A stretch of 64,000 bases of DNA from Brachypalpus laphriformis (Eukaryota; Arthropoda; Insecta; Diptera; Syrphidae), in assembly GCA_945910035.1 (NCBI GenBank), contig OX246753.1, positions 55,801,479 through 55,865,478 on the forward strand, read 5' to 3'. How positions within the stretch are numbered: position 1 is the stretch's first letter; every line of letters starts with the position of its first letter. The translations under genes were made by a program, and so were the position numbers. Under the pieces are notes generated by a model that worked only from the letters and a program-made list of their open reading frames with translations, was not told the origin of the DNA and searched no databases. Positions 22,540 to 33,408 of the stretch are shown in pieces.

Positions 22540-23300
22540 AAAAAGCAACAAACCTCTGAACAAAACAGCGGATTGAGTGAGCAGTGGATACCTTTGAACC
22601 ATTCAAAGCACCAGGAGTAGACTTAATTTTTCCTGCTTCACTAAAAAGAGAGTAGAAAGCAGCCATACTGTACTTCGGGGACGAAGCAGGTGAAGCTTAA
22701 GTCCCGAATATTCATACATGTATAATATATATACCTACACTTAGTAGAAGGACGAATTTGGTTTTAATATGCAACAAGAGAAATGAAAGTAATGAACAAA
22801 CTAGGCATCCAATCAAAAATGATTGTCATCTGGGTCCCAGGACACAGTAACGTTTAAGGAAATGAGAGGACGGGGGATCTGGCCAGGAAAAAGTGAGCCC
22901 TTAGTGGTTCTCTTACAGAAATAGTCATCGCTCCGCTTGGAGGGTAGCACGTGAGTGGTACACGCTTTCGAGTTGCGCAAATCGAGAAAGACATGGACAA
23001 ACTATAACAAACCTAAATCAAATGAGCTACTTAACTGATCAAGAGCAGATATTTCCAGAATTGAAGCTATAAGTACAGGCTATTGGCCAATAAATAGGAG
23101 ACTATGTAGCTAAACTTGGTATCTCCTTAACACCTTCTGCCGTAGCTGAAGACATGCTAATGAGAAAGAACCTCTTCTTCACTTTCTTTGCATATATCCG
23201 GCCCAAGCAAGAACCAGACAACGTACTCTAGGTAAACCCTTCTTCGACGACCTGAGGGAGATATCTGACAAAGGGATTGTTATCCTTATCCTTTATGTGC
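22540..23300 (+). mobile_element. LOA/I-type LINE relic (RT scrap plus RNase H tail)
   Basis: A finger-domain scrap (DTFEPFKAPGVDLIFPASL, near 22585-22650) is followed by RNase H C-terminal motifs MIVIWVPGHSNV and GNERTGDLARKK (22820-22895). A worn zinc-knuckle tail follows, with EEPLLHFLC-like and GKPFFDDLREIS reading near 23160-23265. Most of RT is missing, so the copy is internally deleted. Stops are present in every frame. Confidence 0.6.
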
Positions 23301-25865
23301 AATCGACAGACTGGTTTTAGTATATCCTTCAATTTAGCCGAAAATACTCTCATACAATCAGGTAACATGAGTTCGTGGTATCAAAATGGCGTACAATAGC
23401 GGTAATTGCGCTCTCTTATGACCTACCTACTTGCTGAATCCAAACGAATTCTACTGAGAATATTTCTTCAAAGGTTTGGATGAACTGTAAATAAAGCCAT
23501 TGAAAGGCACCCAAAAACTCATTCTGAGCTCGAGATGGTTCAAGGGGGTTACCAACAGTATGTAAATAAATAATATGCAATATATAGCGACCCTTACAAA
23601 ATAGATCAATATTAACAAAACGATAAACTCGTGAGGTCTTCTTCCAAAAATTTCCAAATTTCATGCTAGACGTCTGACCTCACCCCATTGCGCTCCTCTT
23701 CATATTCCATTAAGCCATGCAGACGTCAGTTTATGGCATGTACGAGTATAATCAATCGCAGACCATCTTTATTTAATATTTTACATCCCCAGTAAGACAG
23801 CCTGATTGACTTTTGCTGCACCATTTTCACTTTGGTCGCATTTCCATTGAAATCATTCGCTCCACGTTTATTTCATATTAAACGTTAAAAGTCCTTCGGA
23901 AACCACTTGATGTCAGATGGCTCCATTCATCTGATAACCTAGTAATAGTTAACCGAATCAACTTTCACTCGCCAAAGAACACACATCGTGTTTGTCATAA
24001 AATTTTATAGTGCGCCACCCGTCCGTGTCCATCGTTTTAATGTGTGCATCCACTGAATGAGAAAAAATCCAGGACACAACATGCAATATCCTTTCTCCCT
24101 AGTCACCACTTTGCAACAAATAATAAAATACTGTTAACATCAAAATCAATATTTTATGTTCAACCATATGTTCGTGCGATATCCCTCCCAGTTAGTCGTC
24201 CTTTCTGTGTGACACACAATCCCGAATGATGTCCTTGTCTCGAGTGTGTTGTCCTCATTCCTTTGTATCGTAAACTATACTCGCGGATTAATAAGCAGTA
24301 AAAATAATATTTCATCGTTTCGTCTTGCGAACGGTAAAAATTATCAAACATTTTTTTTACAGTATTCAAGGATTTTTTCTCTGACTACTGTTGAGGGAGA
24401 AAATTCATTGAAAATTGGTAAACAATTTTTATGATGATCGCCTGCAGGCACCGGCGATGAATGAGAGGTTGGTGGGGGATATTAAGATATTTTATAGTCT
24501 TGTGTAGGATTGTCGTAGAAGGCACAAAGTGAAAGAACCAATTATCTCGTGGCTTGTTTGGGTGGTAAGAATTGCGATGTTTAACAACCTGGTTGCTTTA
24601 CTACCCGCAGGACGGCTTAAGTGTTGAATCAAATTAGAAAGCTCTGGGGCGTGAAGAGGGTGTGTTGAATGCGGTCGATGACACTGATTCGTGCTATTTT
24701 CTTTGATGCTGGTATGGATGATTGAAAGCGGATGGGAAATACTTAGATGCTGACGAGAGACTAAATTAAGTGCAGGGCTAATGATCCGTGTTTTCTTGGT
24801 AAGATGTTACCATTGGGGTGAATTTAATTTTGCAGTTTTTCGTGGAAATGCTTTTGTGGTAAGGATAGGTATTGAAATTGTAAAATGTTATTGAAAATTT
24901 ATTTTTGTTTTTTTGTTCGCAACTTTTGTAGTTCCTAAATATATTCTCGGAAAGAATAAATAGCACAAGTCGTAAGTACCTGTCGGTAAAATTTCGTTTC
25001 ACAACCTATATGAGCGTATAATACTAAAAGTTCAAGTCACGGCCATGGAAATACCTTGATAAAACAAAACGGAAACGAATTTAATAGCCCAAATTGGGGC
25101 ATGATGTTAATACTATGCTAGTAATTAGGCTTTCAGTGTGCAGACAGGCATTAAGTAAAAGCGAGCTCCAGTCCCATTTAGGCGAAAAATTCTGCATAAC
25201 GCAATGGAAATCCTAGAGCAGAAATAGCTAGACTATGAAGTTCCGTGAATCTTAATCCAATCCGACAAAGAGTTTGGCAATAATTTGAGCGACAAAATTC
25301 AATGCAGCTTCCCAAACTGAAGGAAACGAAATTGGTTTTGTGAACAGTCTGCACATGAGTGTTCAAAGTCCACCATTTAGAAAGAAGATATATTTTATAT
25401 GCACCATAAAAACTTATTTTACCTAGGAATGGCACATTTTGGAACCAAGCAGACCCTATCCCAGATATAAGCAAAAAAAGATACCTATACAGTAGCCAAA
25501 TAAAGAAATGGGGCAGATACCATTTAACTTCTCAAGAACAATTAAATAATTCAAAAATTCCTTTTAGTAAGAAAACCAATTTATTTTCTCAAAAATGCAT
25601 TATGCTGTCGTAAATTACGAAAAGACCGAAGATTTAGTGCACTTTTATTTTAGTTAGAAAAATTAAAAACTTAAAATAGTAAAAAAATGTATGCAAAACA
25701 AAAGTCGCACTCTTGGATTTTAATAAAGTTATAAATACAATGTAGATGAGAATCCTCATCTTTTTAACTTTACCCATGAAAACACCAACTATACTCCGCC
25801 AAACTGAGATTTGGCCGTTACTTCCAGACGAGCATCCCTGACTGCAATGAATTGGATAATGCTCC
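23301..25865. other. No recognisable gene
   Basis: About 2.5 kb of unassigned AT-rich sequence. Frames at 23416-23664, 24160-24369 and 25178-25474 were inspected and not recognised. Confidence 0.5.
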
Positions 25866-26690
25866 TCCAGACAGCTCCAAGACTGAATGTGGGGTGAGCT
25901 ATGTTATCTGAAAAGCTCAACCTGATCATTTCTTTCTGTCTCCCAGATCACTGTAGCGTAGTTCAGATGGCGTTAAAGTAAGAAAGGTGTTGTCCTAGTT
26001 TAAATGCAATGCAATATCTGTCGGGAATATTAGCATTTTCAATGGTAGTCACGCAACAACCAAGTGCCTGGAATCGTGCCCCTTCACTTAATCTGCCATT
26101 CGTCCTTCATGGAGACGACGAAGCAGTTCAGCATTCACTTATGCTCGGTGTCAGGCCACAGAAATATTCTGGGTAACTGCAAGGCTGACGCACTCACCAG
26201 ACAAGGTAGGACTCTAAGAATTCTGCCGAAATGGCCTTTCCTGTGTGTACCACTCGCAACTTGTAAACATCTACTAAAGCTGGACGGTATTGGAAAAACC
26301 AACCACAAATGGTAAAATTGCTCAATGTGTCATATTTCGACACAAATCTGGCCTAGACTGAATCAGAAACGGAGTGCCGGGTTGATTGAGCTAAGGCTAT
26401 CACAGATCAGCTACATTATCGGTGCCCTCACTATGCCCTGTCTGGACATGCTAAAACGTTGGGCATATTTCTTAACAACTTCTGCAGGAACTATAGAGAT
26501 AAAGAAGAGGCGGAAACCACCCTCCTCCGCCTTCGCACATGTCCTGCATTATCCCAAAAAAAAAGAACAAAATCTACGGAGTGGGATAATTTTCGAAGAC
26601 TAAAAATATCCATCACTTACTTGCCCCTAATTAATGCAGAAAAAAGTAGTGCGAGCAGTAAGAATATTTCGCGAAATGCAGGTATATAAT
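25866..26690 (+). mobile_element. LOA/I-type LINE relic, RNase H and C-terminal tail
   Basis: The RNase H start is visible as a worn DGSKTECGVSYV-like stretch (near 25870-25910), then SFCLPDHCSVVQM near 25950. The frame at 26064-26315 holds VSGHRNILGNCKADALTRQG, where intact members have WVPGHxGxxGNExAD. The tail has TQIWPRLNQKRSAGLI and LSQISYIIGALTM (26340-26430), then a Cys/His-type end, with HVLHYPKKKEQNL near 26545-26580. The frame changes several times, so it is a dead copy. Confidence 0.65.
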
Positions 26691-26754
26691 AACATGAAAC
26701 CAGCATCTAGACTTAAAATAAACTAACATTCGTTTAGGAGTCTAATTTGGTTAG

Positions 26755-27170
26755 GAATTTCATACAGTTTGTATTAGTTGACTTTAAAAAGTCATTCGAC
26801 AGGCAACCAAGAGATCTGATACGGCTAGACTACTAGCTACTAGCTGCTAAGTCATCGAGGTACAGATGTTCATGGACATGTACGAGGGACCGAAGACAAG
26901 AGTCAGATGCCCCGCTGGATTAACTGAAGAGTTCCCAATCAAATTCAGGATGCACCAGATAACCCCGTTAAGCCCTTGCTCTTTATGGCAGTCCTTGACT
27001 ATCTGTTTTACATCCATTATTCTTTGCTGACGATGGTGAGGATCCTACATCCCTACAAAGAGCACTTGATGTATGGCTGGACGTTTTAGAGGGAAATAGG
27101 TATCGCATTAGTTCGAAAAAGACTAGGTACTTGTACTACCCGTTTTCTAATCCACTTAAGCATATTTCAG
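26755..27170 (+). mobile_element. RTE-type LINE relic, RT palm region
   Basis: Motifs read in broken frames: VDFKKSFDRQPRDLI (near 26778-26822), MYEGPKTRVRCPAGLTEEFP (near 26878-26940) and LFFADDGEDPTSLQRALDVW (near 27020-27080), with YRISSKKTRYL near 27100. This is the same family as 63330-64000. The first catalytic Asp block and the FADD box are recognisable. Sequence between RT blocks has been lost and stops are frequent. A ~100 bp unit that may be this family's 3' end lies at 27216-27317. Confidence 0.7.
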
Positions 27171-27215
27171 TCATTTCCAGTGATTGGTTTGCCTCAATAT
27201 ATTCTGAGGTCAAAC

Positions 27216-27317
27216 AGGCGAACCCCACTGGCGGATCAATAGAAAGCAGTGAAGTGGGAGGGCAATGATCCCTTGTTTTCAGATCGTAACATCATCGAAA
27301 GAGAAAGAAGGAGAAGG
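27216..27317 (+). repeat. ~100 bp retroposed unit, copy 1 (old)
   Basis: Begins AGGCGAACCCCACTGGCGGA and ends in a purine run (AGAAAGAAGGAGAAG). It matches units at 43632-43731 and 59079-59180 along its whole length and starts at the same base. It is more diverged than the other two, and no TSD is visible. It lies 45 bp after an RTE relic, so here it could be that element's own 3' end. Confidence 0.75.
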
Positions 27318-27570
27318 CATTTCATTAAAATAACTACTCACGTTCATGTAAAGGGCGTAACTTCCATGTACATTGTGTAGAATATGATTTAGGATATTTC
27401 TTTTCTTCTACTACTTCTCATTTTGCAAGAGTTAGACTACGGTCAAAAATGTCATCCACTAACAGATTTGGCTTATGAATTTTAATTTACTTATTTGATG
27501 AAAAAAGAACTTAGAATCATCCTGATATAACACTCAAATTCGTCAGTCCGAGTAGCAATCTAATTACAAA

Positions 27571-27858
27571 TACAAATATTTGGCGCAACAGCTCTTTAAA
27601 GTGCCAGGGCCTAGCTTCTCGCAAACACTCATGTTGTGTGCGTTATATTTTTCACACGAATGGAAGGGACCTACCGTTTAATGCCGAATCCGAACGTCGA
27701 TTTGAGAAGCTTTTTCGTGACGACAATACTCTCGGATGTTTGTCAAACGCTCGCGAGAGGTGGGACCGTCAAAAACTTTTTGGTATTTTCTGGGATTCGA
27801 ACTTGGAACCGCATGCGTAGTGATCCGACACACTAACCACTTACGCCACTGCGCCCAC
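27571..27858 (-). repeat. SINE A, copy 4, nearly full length
   Basis: Minus-strand copy with both the tRNA-like head (plus-strand CACTAACCACTTACGCC, 27830-27846; B-box complement GGGATTCGAACTTGG, 27790-27804) and the 3' end (ATATTTGGCGCAACAGCTC, 27576-27594). The A box is close to the other copies. No convincing TSD was found. Confidence 0.85.
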
Positions 27859-27949
27859 AATTGGTAGACCGATAGTTCGAATGTGAAACATAGAGTGGAT
27901 GCACCACTTCTATCTTCCAAGCGAGAGAGCTATGCTGTCGATCTCTGTG

Positions 27950-28300
27950 TTAGGGAATGCATCAGAAGAAACATCCAAAGATCACACGTAAACATTTTGT
28001 CAGATACCCCAGCTGCTCTAAATGCTATTAAGTCTTTCAGTTTTAGTTTAAGCTAGTTCGAAGTTGGCTACGAACCCTTGTACCTTGCTGTCCACAATAG
28101 CCTCACGCTTAACTGGATATCTGATCACAAAGGCATCAATGACAATGAGCATGATAGGTGACTAGGTGCCTAGTCTCCTTACGTTGGCCCTAAACCGTTC
28201 TGTGGTAAGCCACTAAATTGAAGTTAAATTGCCAAGAACAGCATGAAAACTTTTTATATTGGGACTAATAAACAGGCTTAAGACATGCCAAGACATTTAT
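27950..28300 (+). mobile_element. LINE RNase H relic
   Basis: Continuous but stop-broken reading shows RSHVNILSDTPAALNAIKSF (27970-28045), where the family has SDSQAAL with the catalytic Asp. LNWISDHKGINDNEHDR (28105-28160) stands where WxPGHxGIxGNExAD is usual, and then YVGPKPFCGK. The RNase H blocks are in correct order and spacing. No RT is adjacent, so it is an isolated remnant of an RNase H-bearing LINE. Confidence 0.6.
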
Positions 28301-28660
28301 CGACTTCTCTAGCAAAAGAATGATATTTGATAACAAGATCTTGACTGACTCCCTCAATCAACTCCTCAAGAAAATTGATAAACATCAATCTGACACCTTC
28401 AGACTATAGCTTGAGGACATCGAAACACATTCACATACATATGTCACATACCTCAGAAAAATTTGCGAATATCCAGCCATTGTTCGAATCAGAATTACCC
28501 ATTTTCAGAAATGCTTTACCTTCCCGTCATAATATGATGATATTATGACGATCATCAAATAATTCTAAGTGTACTTTGAGGTGTTCTCGGCGTTTCCTGC
28601 ATAATCAGCCAGAAATTCAAGAGTAAATATATTGTAATGATATATTTGAACTGCAAATAT
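28301..28660. other. No recognisable gene
   Basis: A plus-strand frame near 28310-28515 is open except for one stop (SSKRMIFDNKILTDSLNQLL onward) and Lys-rich. It matches no family I know and could be an unrecognised transposon remnant. Confidence 0.4.
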
Positions 28661-28665
28661 TTTAT

Positions 28666-28720
28666 ACTAGCTGACCTGTGCTCGCCTTGCCTCATTTTAA
28701 TTGAATTCTATTTACTTACT
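28666..28720 (-). mobile_element. Possible Helitron 3' terminus
   Basis: On the minus strand the sequence GCGAGCACAGGTCAGCTAGT ends in CTAGT. It resembles the ...GTCAGCTAGT termini of insect Helitrons. The hairpin expected just before CTAG is weak here, and no 5' end was found. Low confidence. Confidence 0.3.
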
Positions 28721-28821
28721 TTTGTGAAAACTGAAAACAATACTAAAAATGTGTAACATCACCAGAGCGCACACAAAACCGCATACAGCACACAATCCCT
28801 CAAGCAGGTATACGTATAATA

Positions 28822-28935
28822 TAGAGATGGGCAAAAAATCACTACCTGTGAATTATTCACTGCGAATGAAAATTCACATACGCAGCCTGTGAGTGAATTA
28901 AAAATAAACTGTGAATGTTTAAAACGTGAATATGG
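28822..28935. mobile_element. hAT-like terminus with sub-terminal GTGAAT motifs
   Basis: TAGAGATGGGCAAAAAATCA at 28822 fits the YARNG start of hAT terminal inverted repeats. It is followed within ~110 bp by many TGAAT/ATTCA motifs in both orientations, as in hAT sub-terminal regions. The opposite end was not found. It may belong with the transposase fragment at 30186-30533, but about 1.25 kb lies between them. Confidence 0.45.
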
Positions 28936-29421
28936 AATTATTTTTTACATCACATTATTGTGTCCGCTACTGTTTAGTACTATGTTACACAAGTGCCAAG
29001 TAAACACATAGCACATTATTTGCAAAACCTTATTTGAAAACCCATTTTGATAACTCTCCATTTCTCTATTAAATTGCATTCCTGCTAAACTCTCTTTGAA
29101 TTACTCCGAATATAACGTTCGATTTTCCATAGTTCCTTTTTACATTCATATTCTTTATTGCTCAATGTACCTTTTGTAAATTAGTTTCGTTCTTTTTCGA
29201 TTTCAAAATTTACCGAGTGTGGACGCATTGGTAAACATTTATACACAAGCCATTAATACACAAGACATTTACACGCAACATATTTATACTACACAAATTT
29301 ATTTAATAAAGTACTCCTATTGAAAATACAATCATTAAATATTTACCCAAACTCAAAATTATTATTCGATACACTTTTACACAAAACACATTCCTTCCAA
29401 CACAGCAACAAAAGATACATT

Positions 29422-29715
29422 GAGCGACGAATGAAGAAAGAAAATGTTCACATCTAACCGTTTAGTGCGGCTATTGCTCAATGAAGAACGACGAGTGGAT
29501 ATCGAACATGTACACTTCTAACCGCTCAGTGCGGCTATTGCTCAATGAAGAGCGACGAGCGGATAACGAACATGTACACATCTAACCGCTCTGTGCGACT
29601 ATTGCTCAATGAAGAGCGACGAGCGGATAACGAACATCTAACCGTTCAGTGCGGCTATTGCTCAATAAAGAGCGACGAGCGGATAACAAACATGACCGTT
29701 TAGAGCTGGCAACGA
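29422..29715. repeat. 64 bp tandem repeat, about four units
   Basis: Units start at CTAACCG at 29454, 29518, 29582 and 29638. The period is 64 bp, with the third unit 8 bp short, and there are partial units on both sides. Each unit contains GAGCGACGAGCGGATAAC and CTAACCGCTCAGTGCGGC. The GAGCGG and CCGCTC words are complementary and could form a short stem. Units differ by a few substitutions. Confidence 0.9.
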
Positions 29716-30185
29716 AATACGATCAACGATTAACGAAAATGTGTATACCTAATGCGCATAAGGGTGGTATTCTTGTATGAAGTTATATTCAAAGCAAAAA
29801 TTTACAGATTTGTGTTTGGTGTGTACAATGCGCGTTTATAAAAAAAAATTAAATTTAAGATGCCGCCAATGATAAAGCGAAAAAAGATAAGTTTTATTTT
29901 GATTTTTTACGGAATTAAATGAGACTTCCGCAAAATGTAATTTGTGACAGGTATGTATGTATGTATGTATATGCAAATCAAGCATCCTTTGTTGACATTA
30001 GTTTCTGGGGTAAGTTTATTTTTTGAATTATTGGGTCGAAATATTTTATATGGTACTATTACTTATATGCAGGGTTAGGATTTTGTTGACATAAAAAAGT
30101 AAAAAAAGGCAAAACAAAATACTTAAAAAGGCAAAAAAAAATAAGGAAAGGAAAGTAAATGCACATTTAGTTATGGTACATTGAA

Positions 30186-30533
30186 CTACCAAGAGCTTTT
30201 TGAAATTTCTGGTAATAATCTTCTCCGGTTCTTTCTTAGAAGCGCCTTTAGACAGCTAAATGACCTTTCTACTTCAGCTGAAATGAGTGGAGCCCATTTA
30301 AAGCTTTCAACATTATTAACATCAATATTTTGTGGAAGTTTGGAATCCAAGTCGCCGTTCATTACAGAATTTATCTGCTCAATAGTTTTCAGTCCCGTAT
30401 TTGCATTGAAAACGGCAGTAAACTTCTTCAGGACTTCCTTTGCAATCGGGCCTTTTGCTTTTTTCAAGTTTTGCTGAATGTTCTTTAAAACCGACAACAC
30501 TTCGCCAATTGATGTTCCTTGATCAGAATAATG
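30186..30533 (-). pseudogene. hAT transposase C-terminal (dimerisation) fragment
   Basis: A minus-strand frame open from 30533 to the stop at 30186. It contains FKWAPLISAEVERSFSCLKA near residues 68-87 of the 104-residue part, then LLRKNRRRLLPE. This is the hATC dimerisation signature (FxxAPxxSxxVERSFSxxK..L..NRR) of hAT transposases. The N-terminal zinc finger and the catalytic RNase H-like fold are absent. The reading stops at a TAG at 30534-30536, close to where the LINE at 30540 begins. No intact transposase is present. Confidence 0.75.
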
Positions 30534-30857
30534 CTAGTTAGAGACTACAGACTCTCAAAAATACCTGTTTTTTGTAAGTCTTCGAAAATTCGTTTTTTTT
30601 GGGGACCTGCTTTGCGATTGATCGGGAAACTACTGACTGCCCAAAACTTGGCTTGGGCCAGTAGCGCAACAATCAAGTTCGTGATGAAGTGCTTACTTTA
30701 CCTCCTAGTGGTGGTCCCCGGGCAACTATACGTATAAACCCTTATACGTATAGGCCAAAATTGGAAGTGCGGGTTGTCTAGGGCCTTGATTCTAGGCTAG
30801 GTAACGTGGGCCAGCAACCTGCGTTACTGAAACCAGCTCGCTACTGAAACCGACACT

Positions 30858-31754
30858 ATGCCTCGGATAAGGACTGATCACATGTTGACGACTTTTGGCT
30901 ATTGTACCCGGACAAAGATAGGTTTCTGGAATGTAAAGACGCTCCTCGACTCGGGAAGAGAAGGTCATTACAATGCCAGATTCCTCCAACTGGAAAAGGA
31001 ATTCATGCGATATAAACTGGACATTTTGGGGGTAAGTGAAGTAAGATGGTTAGAAGCGGGCGAGTACCAGTCTCCAACGCGTAACACTGTACTACTCTAT
31101 TCTGGAAGACCATCCGGAAGTCTGCGAGAATATGGAGTCGGACTACTGCTAACAACAGCAGCACGCAAGGGCCTGATTTCCTGGCAGCCTCATGGTGATA
31201 GGATTTTGACGACCAGATTCCGGACTAGAGTACGACGTGTTACCATCATACAGTGTTACGCCCCAACGAATAGTTCGTCTGAGGACGAAAAGGAGAGCTT
31301 CTACAATCTCTTAAGCGCCGTCTTCAACACAACACCAAATGGAGACATTGTCATAGTGATGGGGGATTTGAATGCCAAGGTAGGCAGCGACAACGAAGGG
31401 CTCAAGCATGTAATCGGGAAACATGGTCTAGGCAACCGCAATGACAACGGCGAAAGGTTTGTGGATTTCTGCAATGCCAACCGCCTTGTGATAGGTGGCA
31501 CCATGTTTGAGCACAAGACCTGCCACAAAGTCAGCTGGGTTTCCAACGACAGGCAAGCAACCTCCAACCAAATTGACCATTTTGCTACCAGCCGCCGCTT
31601 TAGAAGCAGTCTCCTGGACGTCCGAAACAGACGAGGGGCAGATGTGGGGATAGTACGTGATCACCATCTTATGATAGCTACTCTCCAACTACGCACTGCT
31701 GCAGTTCGAAGATCCTCACGACAACACAAGAATGCCCAGGTTCAACATCGATAG
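30858..31754 (+). pseudogene. APE-type endonuclease half of LINE ORF2 (frameshifted)
   Basis: A 298-codon frame starting MPRIRTDH. It encodes an apurinic/apyrimidinic-type endonuclease that would nick target DNA to prime reverse transcription. Visible blocks: TKIGFWNV (Asn at about residue 25), LGVSEVRW (catalytic Glu, near 57), IIQCYAPT (near 135), VMGDLNAKVGSDN (near 170), NQIDHFATSRR (near 235) and VRDHHLMIA (near 270). After HKN near residue 290 the frame ends in a spurious tail. The correct reading continues one frame over at PRFNIDRL (31735 onward). The copy at 47358 reads through this point without a shift, so the shift is a mutation and not programmed. Confidence 0.85.
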
Positions 31755-33408
31755 ACTTAGTGATCCCTCAGTGCGCCAACAATTAAGGGAGCACTTTTCG
31801 CAAGGTGTGGAAGCAATCAGCAGCTCAATGCCCGCAACCATCCAAGACCATTGGTGTGCTGTGAAAAATGTTTTTACATCTGGTGCTGAAAGAATTGTCG
31901 GTCGATCGCAGGGAAGACATAGGGCGTGGCTTTCCGAGGATACCTGGAGAAGGATTGACGAACGAAAACAGCTAAAAGCTCGCGTTGCAGCTACCCCACC
32001 AGCAGGGAGAAGCGAGCTAGAGTCCCTATATCTCATGAAGATGAGAGAAGTTCAGCGTAGCGTACGACGTGACAAGCGCAACTACATCAACGCGCTGGCT
32101 ACAGAAGCAGAAGAAGCTGCACGGAGGTGCGACAGCAGGACTGTCTACAGAATCACGAAAGAGCTGACAGGTGGTCGCAGCTCCAGCCAATACCCAGTGA
32201 AAAGCCTAGACGGCTCCTTGCTCATTTCGGATGAGGACCAGCTCAAGAGATGGAAAGAGCATTTTGCTACGGTTTTGAACCGTGTATTCGCTAGCGATAT
32301 GCTCCCAAATCAGACTGAGATGCCCGAGGTGAGAAGTTTCCGAATACGCACCACGACTCCCAGTAAAGATGAGATCATTACCGCGATCAAGGCACTCAAA
32401 ACCAACAAGGCGGTAGGACTTGACGGTATTCCAGCAGAGCTCTTACGAGCAGCGCCAACAACATCGGCTGAGCTTCTGCTTCCACTTATAGATAGAGCTT
32501 GGGAAGCTGAGAGCTTTCCTAACGAGTGGAAAAAGGGAATGATCGTCAAGCTTCCTAAGAAAGGAAATTTATTGGAGTGCGGAAACTGGAGGGGTATCTG
32601 CGTGCTGCCTGCTGTAGCTAAGATAATAGCTAAAATTATCCTTGAGCGAATCAAACAACATCTCGAAGACACACTCGATGCCGAACAAGCAGGTTTCCGC
32701 TCTGGATCCTCCTGTGCCGACCACATCAACACCCTGCGGATTATCATCGAACAGTGTGTTGAATATCGATCGCCACTGCACCTGCTGTTCATCGATTTTG
32801 AGAAGGCGTTCGATAGTGTCAACAGGGAGTTTATTTGGCGTGCCTTACGCAGGAGAGGCATTCCCGATAAACTAATTCCTATTATCAAAGCTACATATGA
32901 AGGCTCCAAATGTCACGTTCTGCACAGGGGGAGGTTGTCTGAGGAATTTGAGATCCAAAGTGGGGTAAGACAAGGCTGTATCCTTTCACCAATATTATTC
33001 CTATTGGTGATTAGCGATATGCTTCATGCAGCTTTGTCGACGGGAAACGGAGGAATTCGATGGGCTCTTACATCTCAACTAAAACATCTTGACTACGTAG
33101 ACGATGTATGCTTACTCTCCCACAGAATTATGGACCTCCACCAAATGACAGCAGATGTGGAGAGGGAGGCAGGTGTCGTCGGGCTGAAAATCAATACGAC
33201 AAAAACTAAAATCATCAGCCTTGGAACTAACTCATCGGCACAAATATGCATTGCTGGACAACCGGTAGAGAGAGTAGAGGATTTTCAGTATCTTGGGAGT
33301 ATTGTCTCGACCGATGGTGGAACCGAACTGGATATAACCAACAGGATCGCCAAAGCAAAGTCCGCGTTCGGGATGTTGTCCAAAATATGGCGAAGCAATG
33401 CAATCAGT
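31732..33408 (+). pseudogene. Reverse transcriptase half of LINE ORF2, cut by RTE insertion
   Basis: This frame continues the endonuclease reading from PRFNIDRL. A linker comes first, then RT: NKAVGLDGIPAELL (near 32408-32450), KKGNLLECGNWRGICVL, FRSGSSCADHINTLR, FIDFEKAFDSV (32789-32822, first catalytic Asp), GVRQGCILSPILF (32964-33002) and DYVDDVCLL (33091-33117). The catalytic box is YVDD instead of the usual YADD. The reading runs FQYLGSIVSTDGG and SKIWRSNAIS, then enters the nested RTE at 33409. The product would be truncated before the thumb/C-terminal domain, so this copy is inactive. Confidence 0.85.
33397..33408. repeat. Target-site duplication, left (AATGCAATCAGT)
   Basis: AATGCAATCAGT here is repeated exactly at 36982-36993 and brackets the nested RTE. 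It belongs to the host LINE's coding sequence (SNAIS). Confidence 0.92.

Noticed and set aside
29422..29715. CRISPR-like array
   Set aside because: The whole unit, including the would-be spacer, is repeated, so it is an ordinary tandem repeat in a eukaryotic genome.
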